DNA of 20,716 nucleotides. Source: Lutibacter sp. UBA4458 (lineage in GTDB: Bacteria > Bacteroidota > Bacteroidia > Flavobacteriales > Flavobacteriaceae). The notes under the pieces are model-generated. The model was not told the DNA's origin. It ran no database searches and was given only the letters and a program-made list of their open reading frames with translations. The position numbers and the translations under genes are program-made. Numbering within the stretch: position 1 is the first letter of the stretch; each line of letters opens with the position of its first letter. The DNA is taken from NCBI GenBank assembly GCA_002390165.1, contig DGOU01000241.1, forward strand, positions 1-20,716. Reading direction: 5' to 3'. Positions 8,601-16,231 of the stretch are shown piece by piece.

Positions 8601-10548
8601 TAATTGGGATACTCCAGCAACTTGGCAAAATAATACCGTTCAAAGCTCACCAAACTCAGCTGGATTAGATGGAACAACATCTATTGACTGGAATATTGTT
8701 CAAACTAGTCATAATATTACTTCTGGAGATAGAGATATTGCGGTATTAGGGTTAATTCAAACAGCAGGTAAACTAACTATTGCTAATACAACAGATTCAC
8801 AAAATGAAACTAATGCTGGGCAAGGTTTATTTATTTCTCATTATTTAGAACTAGATGGTGTTATTGATTTGGTTGGAGAATCTCAATTAATTCAAAGCGA
8901 AGGAAGTATTTTAGATGAAGATAGTGGAGGTTATATTTTAAAAGATCAGCAAGGAACTGGTAGTAGTTATAATTATAATGATTGGTCACTATCCGTTGGT
9001 ACTATAAATGGGAATACCGCTACTAGAGGAACAGGAGTTGCAAGTACAAACACACCTACAACTATAAAAAGTGTTTTGTTTGATGGAACTAATTCCTCAA
9101 ACCCACAATCAATTAATTATGTTACTTCTTATTCTGCTGCAGATGGGGCAGTTACATCTCCAATTACTATAAGCACTTATTGGATGTACACTTTTAATGG
9201 AGCGGATGACGATTATAATGCTTGGAATAAAATTAATGAAAGTTCTGCTTTATTACCCGGAGAAGGCTTTACTATGAAAGGTTCTTCTGGAGCAAGTGCA
9301 GTTACCGATAGCCAAAATTATGTATTTAAAGGAAAACCTTATAATGGCGATTTTACACTTCCTATTGTTGCAGGAAACGATAGACTTGTAGGTAACCCAT
9401 ATCCTTCTGCAATGGATGCTAATGAGTTTATTTTAGATAATATAAAGGATGTCATTAATACCGAAGAAGGTCAAAATACCGTAAACGTATTTAATGGAGC
9501 ATTGTATTTTTGGCATCATTTTGTAAAATCATCGCACTATTTAGCCGATTATCAGGGTGGATATGCAACCTATACACTAATGGGAGGAACGCAAGCTTAT
9601 GCTACAGATGCTCTTATTCATGCTACAGGAGCTGCAGGAGGTAAAGTTCCAGAAAGATATATACCTGTAAATCAAAGTTTTTTTGTAATTGCAGCATTAG
9701 ATCCATCTTTGGCAGCATCAACAACAGCTTCTGTAGATGGTGGTGATATTGTCTTTAAAAATAGTCAAAGAATATTTGTTCGTAAAGGTTTTACAGGAAC
9801 CAATGATGGTTCGTTATTTTTTAAATCCAATTCTAAGAAAAGTAAGCAGAAAACCAACAAAATATTAGATCAACGAGCGAAAATAAGATTAGATTTTAGT
9901 TCAAATAGAGGTTTCCACAGACAATTGTTATTAGGTTCAGATGAACATGCAAGTAAAAATTACGATATTGGGTATGATGCTTTAATGGCAGATGTAAATG
10001 AAGATGATATGTTTTGGAATTTAAATGGAGCTAAGTTAGTTATACAAGCAGTTAATAATTTCAATGATTCTGAGGATATACCAATTGGTTTAAAATTAAA
10101 AGAAGATGGTTTAGTTTCCATTAAAATTGACTATTTAGAAAATACAGATTCTCAACTTGAAATTTTTATTAAAGATGCAGAAACTAATGAAATTTCACCA
10201 ATTAATAATTTCCCTTTGCAAATTAACTTATTGGCAGGTGAATATTTAGACAGATTTACCTTAGTATTTAAAGCAAAAGAAACCGCCACTGTTAAAGTCA
10301 CAGAAACAAATCCTAGTTTTCAGGTATTTATGAATAATAGTGTTTCAGAATTACAACTAATTAATACTAATAGCACTAAAATATTAGACATACATGTTTT
10401 CAATTATTTAGGGCAATGGATTAAAACCTGGGATAGCAACTTAAATTTAGAACGACTAGAATTACCTTTTAAGGCAACAACCGGTGTCTATTTAGTTCAA
10501 ATTAATACGGTTAAAGGGATAATTACCAAAAAAATAATTATTAATTAA
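5632..10548 (+). CDS. Giant LamG-containing T9SS surface protein
   Basis: I choose the ATG at 5632 rather than the in-frame GTG at 5626; it gives 1638 residues and a better signal peptide (YIFILLLFLISYFNSYSQ, residues 12-29). Residues 30-142 and 144-263 look like two immunoglobulin-like domains, the second resembling choice-of-anchor D domains. Residues about 270-740 contain LWLKSTRG, YLAIKYGVTLD and IAGIARDDASDLNQKQS. These are typical of large flavobacterial exported proteins, and I believe they correspond to DUF8202, from memory. A LamG/concanavalin-like jelly roll follows at about 748-910 (FTISAWVK, KWHQITFVYD, LYIDG). Residues about 979-1638 repeat the module seen in the first gene, ending in a T9SS type A sorting domain (FNYLGQ, TGVYLVQI, KKIIIN). 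No catalytic motif was found, so adhesion or carbohydrate binding at the cell surface is an inference. The gene has its own promoter and is followed by a bidirectional terminator. Confidence 0.88.
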   Translation: MGLKNPLNKRNYIFILLLFLISYFNSYSQITQVNILGGAQVSQGSTITITAGSSIEFRITNTDSNCKKKLDIKSINIDNTTNFSISPNKRKKKVYPACNTRRNRAKYFDFEITADNSCGTFSTQVTIVTKSGNFTFTVQISTSPVIYVLGGNPLSEIYNGDTTTSDTNGTLFGVVDEGASVTRRYAIANIGNCPLDVTSLASSNSDFTITSPYTIPYNGIDPYYYIVIDVTFTAPVGGTGTQSSIISIDNNDTANNPFTFTVSAEMFNYSIPGPGGVTADFRLWLKSTRGISALSGSKLQNWGDVGTNSKPAEQLVTANQPTFYDDVAHNINFNPVVKFENDGLTIEQFMSNSANGFYSQDIFIVMEPDPVAPETNFSKTTTKNTIFAGNSSGLAGDITGVGFGDYTTRFTDEVLTYAQNTEGSFNGFAQTGSTTYSNPGIINVKNQTSPSLVQQLYFNSNLITLTTINDVAYANVNNNTTGDSFGSPYWIGKNADTSGNLNGRVAEIFTFASNVSAADLEIIESYLAIKYGVTLDVNGSSEDYFNSDGVKIWDPGSNSGFNWNIAGIARDDASDLNQKQSKSIHNPNEVTIGLNGVFDINSANTNEFNSDKQALMWGCNNGNFTGTATNTVTIATGLTSSITRIDRKWKIVETGGDVGNTYIAIPDTAFSSFSKNTNEEYALIISDDPSFSNSNIIDVIPLKIKLDYSNPTNVVPSLDKEGNQLYTTWYNFSSNQYFSFGKVTQVTGNHAVNIASGDYLVGEYNLNLNVDSFTISAWVKSTPTTNARTIMAKGAKLQMRLNSSNKVEVFVDTGSPTFTSQMAISDNKWHQITFVYDSGTILLYIDGIVDSSIQNIVHPSPNYNRFSIGVLYEDQNNITNPFLGDIDEAYVWDFALSENQIRYLMNQEVEKITGDVVSGKVMPYAASSNEVVAIDWSNLRAYYDFNSFYGSTVEGKTDARNYLRINYLIKDKTMVASQTAPLPYVSVAGGNWDTPATWQNNTVQSSPNSAGLDGTTSIDWNIVQTSHNITSGDRDIAVLGLIQTAGKLTIANTTDSQNETNAGQGLFISHYLELDGVIDLVGESQLIQSEGSILDEDSGGYILKDQQGTGSSYNYNDWSLSVGTINGNTATRGTGVASTNTPTTIKSVLFDGTNSSNPQSINYVTSYSAADGAVTSPITISTYWMYTFNGADDDYNAWNKINESSALLPGEGFTMKGSSGASAVTDSQNYVFKGKPYNGDFTLPIVAGNDRLVGNPYPSAMDANEFILDNIKDVINTEEGQNTVNVFNGALYFWHHFVKSSHYLADYQGGYATYTLMGGTQAYATDALIHATGAAGGKVPERYIPVNQSFFVIAALDPSLAASTTASVDGGDIVFKNSQRIFVRKGFTGTNDGSLFFKSNSKKSKQKTNKILDQRAKIRLDFSSNRGFHRQLLLGSDEHASKNYDIGYDALMADVNEDDMFWNLNGAKLVIQAVNNFNDSEDIPIGLKLKEDGLVSIKIDYLENTDSQLEIFIKDAETNEISPINNFPLQINLLAGEYLDRFTLVFKAKETATVKVTETNPSFQVFMNNSVSELQLINTNSTKILDIHVFNYLGQWIKTWDSNLNLERLELPFKATTGVYLVQINTVKGIITKKIIIN
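8566..10545 (+). repeat. Paralogous C-terminal surface module, copy 2
   Basis: This is the counterpart of the module at 38-2020, in the same order and orientation. The most conserved block is 9313-9432, with 38 of 40 residues identical to 791-910. The stretch just before the sorting domain and the region after NSQR.F are more divergent. Confidence 0.8.
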
Positions 10549-10565
10549 ACGATATATTTTTCAAT

Positions 10566-10595
10566 AAAAAAAGCTTCTTAATAGAAGCCTTTTTT
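10566..10595. terminator. Bidirectional terminator between convergent genes
   Basis: GCTTC (10573-10577) pairs with GAAGC (10584-10588) around a 6-base loop. It is flanked by seven A on the left and a C plus six T on the right, which extend the stem past one A-C mismatch. The A- and T-runs give a U-tract on either strand, which suits its place between two genes that end towards each other. Confidence 0.75.
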
Positions 10596-10615
10596 AGTTA
10601 TATAGATAAAGCAGT

Positions 10616-11794
10616 TTATTTAAAAGCTTGTAAGCCTGTAATGTCAAATCCAGTAATTAATAAATGGATATCATGGGTTCCTTCATAAGTAACCACACTT
10701 TCTAAATTCATCATATGACGCATTATAGAGTATTCACCGGTAATTCCCATTGCTCCTAAAACCTGACGAGCTTCTCTCGCAATTTTAAGTGCCATTTCAA
10801 CGTTGTTTCTTTTTGCCATAGATATTTGAGCTGAAGTAGCTCTACCCTCGTTTCTAAGAGTTCCTAAACGCCAAGTTAATAATTGTGCTTTAGTAATCTC
10901 AGTAATCATTTCTGCTAATTTTTTTTGTTGTAATTGTGTAGCGGCAATAGGTTTATCAAATTGAATACGTTGTTTTGCATAACGTAAAGCAGTATCATAA
11001 CAATCCATAGCAGCACCAATTGCTCCCCAAGCAATTCCATAACGAGCAGAATCTAAGCATCCAAGCGGCGCACCTAATCCATCTTTGTTTGGTAATATAT
11101 TTTCCTTTGGAATTTTCACATTATCAAAAATTAACTCTCCAGTTGCAGAAGCACGTAGTGACCATTTATTATGCGTTTCAGGAGTGGTAAAACCTTCCAT
11201 TCCACGCTCTACAATTACCCCTTTTATTCTTCCTTCTTCATTTTTAGCCCAAACAACGGCTACATCAGCAAAAGGTGCATTTGAAATCCACATTTTAGCA
11301 CCGTTTAGCAAATAATAATCACCCATATCTTTAATATTGGTAACCATTCCGCCTGGGTTTGAACCAAAATCTGGTTCGGTTAAACCAAAACAGCCTAAAT
11401 ATTCTCCATTCGCTAATTTTGGTAAGTATTTTTTTCGTTGTTCTTCATTACCATATTTCCAAATAGGATACATCACTAAAGAAGATTGTACTGAAGCTGT
11501 TGAGCGTACTCCAGAATCACCTCGTTCAATTTCTTGCATAATTAATCCATACGACATTTGGTCTAATCCAGCGCCACCATATTCTTCAGGTATGTAAGGT
11601 CCAAAAGCTCCAATAGAAGCCAATCCTTTTACAATGGAAGTTGGGAATTTTGCGTCTTGCGCCGCTTGTTCTATAATTGGGGAAACATCACGTTTAACCC
11701 ATTCACGTGCTGCATCACGTACTAATTTATGTTCATCTGTCAACAGTTCATCTAATTGATAATAATCTGGTGCTTCAAATAAATCTTGTGCCAT
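10616..11794 (-). CDS. gcdH: Glutaryl-CoA dehydrogenase-like acyl-CoA dehydrogenase
   Basis: The 392-residue product is a full-length FAD-dependent acyl-CoA dehydrogenase. The closest match I recall is glutaryl-CoA dehydrogenase, which oxidises and decarboxylates glutaryl-CoA to crotonyl-CoA in lysine and tryptophan breakdown. Shared features with the human enzyme include SVQSSLVM with an arginine just before it (R97, at the position that contacts the glutaryl carboxylate), LGCFGLTEPDFGSNP for FAD and substrate binding, NKWSLRASATG, ARYGIAWG, and the C-terminal YEGTHDIH, where E371 would be the catalytic base. The ATG at 11794 starts MAQDLFEAPDYY, with a -7 box 26 bases upstream. The gene stands alone on the minus strand between a bidirectional terminator and rnpA. 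The electron acceptor (ETF) is not encoded here. Another short-chain acyl-CoA substrate remains possible, but the retained arginine favours glutaryl-CoA. Confidence 0.88.
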   Translation of the reverse strand: MAQDLFEAPDYYQLDELLTDEHKLVRDAAREWVKRDVSPIIEQAAQDAKFPTSIVKGLASIGAFGPYIPEEYGGAGLDQMSYGLIMQEIERGDSGVRSTASVQSSLVMYPIWKYGNEEQRKKYLPKLANGEYLGCFGLTEPDFGSNPGGMVTNIKDMGDYYLLNGAKMWISNAPFADVAVVWAKNEEGRIKGVIVERGMEGFTTPETHNKWSLRASATGELIFDNVKIPKENILPNKDGLGAPLGCLDSARYGIAWGAIGAAMDCYDTALRYAKQRIQFDKPIAATQLQQKKLAEMITEITKAQLLTWRLGTLRNEGRATSAQISMAKRNNVEMALKIAREARQVLGAMGITGEYSIMRHMMNLESVVTYEGTHDIHLLITGFDITGLQAFK

Positions 11795-11820
11795 AAGTTG
11801 TTCGTTTTTTTTAAAGTATA

Positions 11821-11828
11821 CAAATTTA
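11821..11828 (-). promoter_or_regulatory. -7 box for the acyl-CoA dehydrogenase gene
   Basis: On the minus strand the bases read TAAATTTG, a TAnnTTTG match, 26 bases upstream of the ATG at 11794. No convincing -33 element was found. Confidence 0.5.
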
Positions 11829-11874
11829 CTAATTAAAGTCCTTTTAATATTAAAATTTAAAATCTTTTATTGCT

Positions 11875-11882
11875 TACTTTTG
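11875..11882 (+). promoter_or_regulatory. -7 box directly before rnpA
   Basis: TACTTTTG matches TAnnTTTG and ends only 5 bases before the rnpA ATG at 11888. If used, transcription would begin at or beside the start codon, giving a leaderless or nearly leaderless message. No -33 TTG is evident. Confidence 0.45.
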
Positions 11883-11887
11883 TACTA

Positions 11888-12256
11888 ATGAGGAGTACTT
11901 TAGGAAAAGAAGAAAAATTAAAACATCGTAAATTAATTGAACAGCTTTTTAAGAAAGGGCTAAGGATTAATTCTAACGGAATGCAACTAATTTATTTAAA
12001 AATTGAACACGAAGGTGATTTTCCAATAAAGGTTGGTTTTTCCGTTCCTAAACGCATTATGAAATTGGCTGTAGACAGAAATAGGTTAAAACGAAGAATG
12101 CGAGAAACATACCGAAAAAACAAGCATCTTTTTTATGATAATATTTCAGAACAGTATATATTTATGTTTGTATATAAGGCAAAAGATGAATTAACATATT
12201 TGGAAATTGAAGAATTAATATTAAAAATTCAGTCTAAATTCCTAAAAAAAACATAG
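11888..12256 (+). CDS. rnpA: Ribonuclease P protein component
   Basis: This is the small basic protein subunit of RNase P, which helps the RNA subunit remove 5' leaders from tRNA precursors. The 122-residue length is normal. The opening TLGKEEKLKHRKLIEQLF matches the usual N-terminal helix. IKVGFSVPKRIMKLAVDRNR carries the conserved central cleft and leads into the RNR motif (R64-N65-R66) followed by LKRRMRE. An in-frame TTG at 11870 would add six residues, but it falls before the -7 box and outside family homology, so I use the ATG at 11888. rpmH and dnaA, the common neighbours in many bacteria, are absent. Instead the S41 peptidase follows after 3 bases, which implies translational coupling. 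Confidence 0.93.
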   Translation: MRSTLGKEEKLKHRKLIEQLFKKGLRINSNGMQLIYLKIEHEGDFPIKVGFSVPKRIMKLAVDRNRLKRRMRETYRKNKHLFYDNISEQYIFMFVYKAKDELTYLEIEELILKIQSKFLKKT

Positions 12257-12259
12257 AAA

Positions 12260-13885
12260 ATGAAAAGTAAGATCAAAAAAATTGGAGTTGGAATTGTAAT
12301 TATTACTTCGTTGTTGGTTAGTGTCGGCTATCAATCTGATTTTTTTGAAATTGCAAAACAAATTGATATTTATACTTCGCTTTTTAGAGAATTGAATATG
12401 CATTATGTAGATGAAGTTAACCCTGCAAAACTTACCAATAATGCTTTAAATAATATGCTTAAAAACCTAGATCCTTATACAAAATATTATGATGAGCAAG
12501 GCGTTGAAGATGCTAGAATTGCATCTTTAGGAGAGTATGGAGGTATTGGAGTGTCTGCTAAATTTATAGATAAAAGTATTTTAATTCTGAACGTAGTAAA
12601 AAATTCTCCTGCTCAAAAAGAAAATTTAAAGCCAGGAGATAAAATTCTGAAAATAGACCAAACTTTTGTAAAAGATTTTGAAGCAAAAGGTGCTTCAACT
12701 TTATTATATGGTTTACCAAATACTAAAGTAACCCTTCAAATAGAACGGCAAAATAAAACTTTTGACGCTATATTAACTCGTAAAAAAATTAGTATAAATC
12801 CTATTCCGTATTATACGATGGCAACTAAAACTATTGGTTATATTTCTTTTACAAAATTTAACCAAAAGGCAGCTATTGAAGTTAAAAAAGCGATATTGGA
12901 TTTAAAAGATCAAGGCATGCAACAGTTAATTTTAGATGTTAGAAATAATCCTGGAGGATTATTGAATGAAGCAGTAAAAATTACCAATTATTTTATACCA
13001 AAAGATAAAATTGTAGTAACTACAAAAGCAAAAACACAACAATGGAGCGAAACTTTTAAAACTTTTAATGAGCCAATTAACACTAATATTCCGTTAGTAA
13101 TTTTGGTAAATAACCATTCTGCTTCTGCTTCAGAAATACTTGCAGGATCTTTGCAAGATTATGATAGAGCAGTAATTATTGGTAATCGATCTTTTGGAAA
13201 AGGGTTGGTACAACGCTACCGAGAATTACCTTACGGAACCCAAATGAAATTAACCATTTCAAAATATTACACTCCTAGTGGACGATGTATTCAAGAATTA
13301 GATTATACCAGTAGAGATGATAAAGGAAATATTCCTAAATTTTCTGATAAAGGAAGAAATGCCTTTAAAACGGAAAATGGAAGAACTGTTTATGGTGGAG
13401 GTGGAATATTGCCAGATATAGATTTAAAATCGCAAAAGTTAAATAAAACTACTGAATCACTGTTTAATTCAGAAGCATTTTTTAATTATGTAACTCAGTA
13501 TTTTTATAAAAATAAAGCTATTAAAAAACCATCGGAATTTCAATTAAAAGAAAATGATTTTAACGACTTAATCAATTATTTAAATAAGCATAATGATGAG
13601 TTTAGCACTAAAATAGAAACACAATTAGTAAAAGTTAAAAAGGAAGCAAACGATAGTAATTTATCAGTTGATTTTAAAGCAATTTCAGAAACTATTAAAA
13701 GTGCAAAAAGGGATAATTTAGCTAAAAACAAAAGAGAAATAATAAACAAGTTAGAAGAAAAAATTATACAACGATACTATTATAACGAAGGCGTTTTTCA
13801 GCATAAAATTAAATTTGATATACAAATAGCAAAAGCAGTTTCTGTTTTAAATAACCCTAAACAATATCAAAAAATATTAGAATAA
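12260..13885 (+). CDS. S41 C-terminal processing peptidase (CtpA/Prc type)
   Basis: The 541-residue protein has an uncleaved-anchor-like or signal segment at about 7-24 (IGVGIVIITSLLVSVGY), which places it on the periplasmic side. The N-terminal helical region (about 30-85, with LDPYTKYYDE) is typical of the family. A PDZ domain follows at about 90-170 (GEYGGIGVS, KPGDKILKI), and the S41 catalytic core spans about 185-345. The Ser-Lys dyad is visible as S289 in NNHSASASEIL and K314 in SFGKGLVQ, 25 residues apart as in the plant-type D1 processing protease. The enzyme cuts near protein C-termini and is likely involved in envelope protein turnover. The tail from about 365 to 541 is helical and lysine-rich, with no domain I recognise. 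The gene starts 3 bases after the rnpA stop. Confidence 0.92.
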   Translation: MKSKIKKIGVGIVIITSLLVSVGYQSDFFEIAKQIDIYTSLFRELNMHYVDEVNPAKLTNNALNNMLKNLDPYTKYYDEQGVEDARIASLGEYGGIGVSAKFIDKSILILNVVKNSPAQKENLKPGDKILKIDQTFVKDFEAKGASTLLYGLPNTKVTLQIERQNKTFDAILTRKKISINPIPYYTMATKTIGYISFTKFNQKAAIEVKKAILDLKDQGMQQLILDVRNNPGGLLNEAVKITNYFIPKDKIVVTTKAKTQQWSETFKTFNEPINTNIPLVILVNNHSASASEILAGSLQDYDRAVIIGNRSFGKGLVQRYRELPYGTQMKLTISKYYTPSGRCIQELDYTSRDDKGNIPKFSDKGRNAFKTENGRTVYGGGGILPDIDLKSQKLNKTTESLFNSEAFFNYVTQYFYKNKAIKKPSEFQLKENDFNDLINYLNKHNDEFSTKIETQLVKVKKEANDSNLSVDFKAISETIKSAKRDNLAKNKREIINKLEEKIIQRYYYNEGVFQHKIKFDIQIAKAVSVLNNPKQYQKILE

Positions 13886-13904
13886 AATATAAACGAAGAT
13901 ATTG

Positions 13905-13912
13905 TATCTTTG
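13905..13912 (+). promoter_or_regulatory. -7 box for the DUF6909-purD-glycosyltransferase operon
   Basis: TATCTTTG matches TAnnTTTG and lies 17 bases before the ATG at 13930 and 19 bases after the S41 peptidase stop. It suggests that the next four genes are transcribed apart from rnpA. No terminator is seen between, so read-through is possible. Confidence 0.55.
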
Positions 13913-13929
13913 AATGTTAAAATAAAAAT

Positions 13930-15618
13930 ATGCAAAACCTAAAAATAAAAGGCAGAACACGAGCTCAAGAATCTTCAAATGCCATTGAACGATTATATAT
14001 TTCCATGCGTCATTTATTCAGTAGAGGTTTTTATAAACCAGTTGGCGTTTCAGGCGAAGCTTTACGAGAAGCTCTTTTATTATTACGCCCAGAAATATAC
14101 GGCTCTATTGCAGAAGAAAAAGTAGAATTAAACGGTTTACTTTACGTAATAGAAAGGCTTCCTTTTGGCATTGAAGAATGCCGATTTATCAACTTAACCG
14201 CAGATGAAGGTTATTCTAATTCCCATTTTAAACCTATAATTCCAGATAAAAGAAGAAGAATTTGTTTCAGAATAGATAAAGACCAAATGAATATTGAAGT
14301 TACCAGAGGAAGATCTGAAATCTATGATATTTTAACGCACCTTACCTTTTTGTTTATTGAATCGTATAAAATAGCCAACAAAGTAATTATAAATAATGGA
14401 GATAAAGCCATTAGAGAATGGTTGAAACTTGAAGAAATTGTACTTAATAATAAAAAATTATCTCATGATGAACGCGATATTATGTTAGCTTATCTAGCTA
14501 CCATTTTAGGACGGTCTTTTAGAGAAGTGCAAGAAATTCATACAAGCTTAAAAGAGAAAAATAATCCAGATCGATTTTTTCAAATTATTTATTGGTTAGG
14601 TTTTGTAGCAATTAATGAAAAAACTAAAAATTTAAAAAGATCTATAACATTTAGCCCAGTATTAAGGGAACGAATTGGACATCATGTTTATGGTGAAATT
14701 TGGGCTAATAACATTAAAAAGGAACTAGAAAAACAAGATTTACTAAAACGACCAATTCACATAATTAGTGCAAATATGCATAGCGTAATGAATACTATTT
14801 ACGCACCTATAATATTACCGAATCTAATAGATGAAAAGGATAATATTTCCATTTTTGAAACCTTAAGTCACGATGAAAATGAAGATTTAAGAAAAAAAGT
14901 GAAAGATTATGCTTCCAAAAACGGACTTACTTATATAAAAGATACTTCGGGAACCAATATTAATGTTCAAATAATTGATACCGAAAAAATAGATATTTCT
15001 AAAACGAAACTTGAATTTAAAAATTCGTTAGAAAATGAAGATAAACCTGTTATAATTGTAATGGATTATGCTTTTGGCGAGCAAGCTTACGAAACTATGG
15101 ATGAACTTTTAAAACCATATGTATGTGATAAAAAGAAAAATCATCATTTGCAGGTAGAGTCAATTTCTATTATGGGAAAAGCAGGTATTTTAGATGGTGA
15201 TAAAGGAGATATTATGATTCCTTCTTCTCATATTTTTGAGGGCACGGCAGATAATTATCCATTTAAAAATCGCCTTAAAAAAAGAATGTTTGATGGTTGT
15301 GGAGTCAAAGTTTTTTCGGGTTCTATGATTACTGTTTTAGGAACATCGCTTCAAAATAAAGATATTTTAAACTTCTTTCATAATTCTACTTGGAAAGTTA
15401 TTGGTTTAGAAATGGAAGGAGTTCATTATCAAAAAGCTATTCAGGCAGCATCAAAAATTAGAGGAAATATCTCTAATAAAGTGAAAGTTAGGTATGCTTA
15501 TTATGCGTCAGATAATCCATTAAAAACAGGAAGCACTTTAGCATCAGGTGGTTTAGGAACGACAGGCGTTTTACCAACTTATGTTATTACAGAAAAAATA
15601 TTAGAACAAATTTTTTAA
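13930..15618 (+). CDS. DUF6909-like protein with nucleoside-phosphorylase-like C-terminal half
   Basis: The 562-residue protein looks cytoplasmic, with no signal peptide or clear membrane segment. I associate it from memory with the Bacteroidota DUF6909 family, whose function is unknown to me. The N-terminal half (about 1-260) is mostly helical with charged stretches such as RPEIYGSIAEEK and LSHDERDIMLAYLATILG. The C-terminal part carries a series of motifs in the order used by the PNP/UDP/MTAN nucleoside phosphorylase superfamily. These are a hydrophobic strand PVIIVMDYAFGEQA (373-386), a glycine strand-turn IMGKAGILDGDKGDIMIPS (414-432), SGSMITV (464-470), GLEMEGVHY with E494-M495-E496 (492-500) and YASDNP with D528 (525-530). 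In that family the EME motif binds ribose and the later Asp acts on the base. A nucleosidase, phosphorylase or nucleotide-sensing role is therefore my inference. It lies 19 bases before the sugar transferase gene and shares the operon with purD, a purine gene, which fits such a role. Confidence 0.75.
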   Translation: MQNLKIKGRTRAQESSNAIERLYISMRHLFSRGFYKPVGVSGEALREALLLLRPEIYGSIAEEKVELNGLLYVIERLPFGIEECRFINLTADEGYSNSHFKPIIPDKRRRICFRIDKDQMNIEVTRGRSEIYDILTHLTFLFIESYKIANKVIINNGDKAIREWLKLEEIVLNNKKLSHDERDIMLAYLATILGRSFREVQEIHTSLKEKNNPDRFFQIIYWLGFVAINEKTKNLKRSITFSPVLRERIGHHVYGEIWANNIKKELEKQDLLKRPIHIISANMHSVMNTIYAPIILPNLIDEKDNISIFETLSHDENEDLRKKVKDYASKNGLTYIKDTSGTNINVQIIDTEKIDISKTKLEFKNSLENEDKPVIIVMDYAFGEQAYETMDELLKPYVCDKKKNHHLQVESISIMGKAGILDGDKGDIMIPSSHIFEGTADNYPFKNRLKKRMFDGCGVKVFSGSMITVLGTSLQNKDILNFFHNSTWKVIGLEMEGVHYQKAIQAASKIRGNISNKVKVRYAYYASDNPLKTGSTLASGGLGTTGVLPTYVITEKILEQIF

Positions 15619-15637
15619 ATAAATTATAAACGTTTTC

Positions 15638-16216
15638 ATGCTCGGTAAACGTATTTTTGATGTAGTAATTTCTATTTTAGTTTGTGTTTTTGTACTTAGC
15701 TGGTTAACGCCAATAATTGCAATTATTATTTTTCTAGAATCTAGTGAAAAAACTTTTTTCACTCAAGAAAGAATTGGTCAATTTGGGAAACCTTTTATTA
15801 TATATAAATTTAAAAGTATGAAAGGAATTCCTCCAACAAATGATCCACTTTTATCTATAGAAGAAAAAGACAGAATCACTAAATTTGGGAAATTTATGCG
15901 TGCTTATAGAATTGATGAATTTCCACAATTTGTAAATGTACTTTTAGGTGAAATGAGTATTGTAGGCCCAAGACCCGAAAGACAACAATTTTTAAATAAA
16001 GTAATTTTAAGAATACCAAAGTATAAAAAAATGCAACAGCTAAAACCTGGAATTACTTCTTTAGGACAAATTAAATATGGATATGCAGATAATTTGTCGC
16101 AAATATTAAAAAGAGCGCGTTACGATTTAATTTATTTAAATAATTTTAACTATTGGACCGATTTAAAAGTTATTTTTGCTACCATAAAAGTTGTTTTTAA
16201 AGGAAACGGCAAATAA
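15638..16216 (+). CDS. Undecaprenyl-phosphate sugar-1-phosphate transferase (PF02397 type)
   Basis: The protein is 192 residues, the size of a minimal bacterial sugar transferase without the extra N-terminal domain of WcaJ/WbaP proteins. It has one membrane helix (about 9-32) preceded by the usual KRIFDVVIS opening. The catalytic core shows TQERIGQFGKPFIIYKFKSM (42-61), the acidic pair D93-E94 in YRIDEFPQ, and VGPRPE (109-114), followed by KPGITSLGQI. Such enzymes move a sugar-1-phosphate from a nucleotide sugar onto undecaprenyl phosphate at the inner membrane. This begins capsule, O-antigen-like or glycoprotein glycan synthesis. The sugar cannot be told from the sequence. Gaps of 19 and 15 bases to its neighbours place it in an operon with the DUF6909-like gene, purD and a glycosyltransferase. 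Confidence 0.9.
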   Translation: MLGKRIFDVVISILVCVFVLSWLTPIIAIIIFLESSEKTFFTQERIGQFGKPFIIYKFKSMKGIPPTNDPLLSIEEKDRITKFGKFMRAYRIDEFPQFVNVLLGEMSIVGPRPERQQFLNKVILRIPKYKKMQQLKPGITSLGQIKYGYADNLSQILKRARYDLIYLNNFNYWTDLKVIFATIKVVFKGNGK

Positions 16217-16231
16217 ACTATACAAAAAAAA

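Noticed and set aside
1..10548. Paralogous modules as the ends of a composite mobile element
   Set aside because: The copies are protein-level paralogues with diverged bases; no transposase, terminal inverted repeats or target-site duplications were seen.
11085..11597. Two plus-strand open frames inside the acyl-CoA dehydrogenase gene
   Set aside because: They lie antisense to a strongly conserved enzyme, show no family similarity and have no promoter or domain support.
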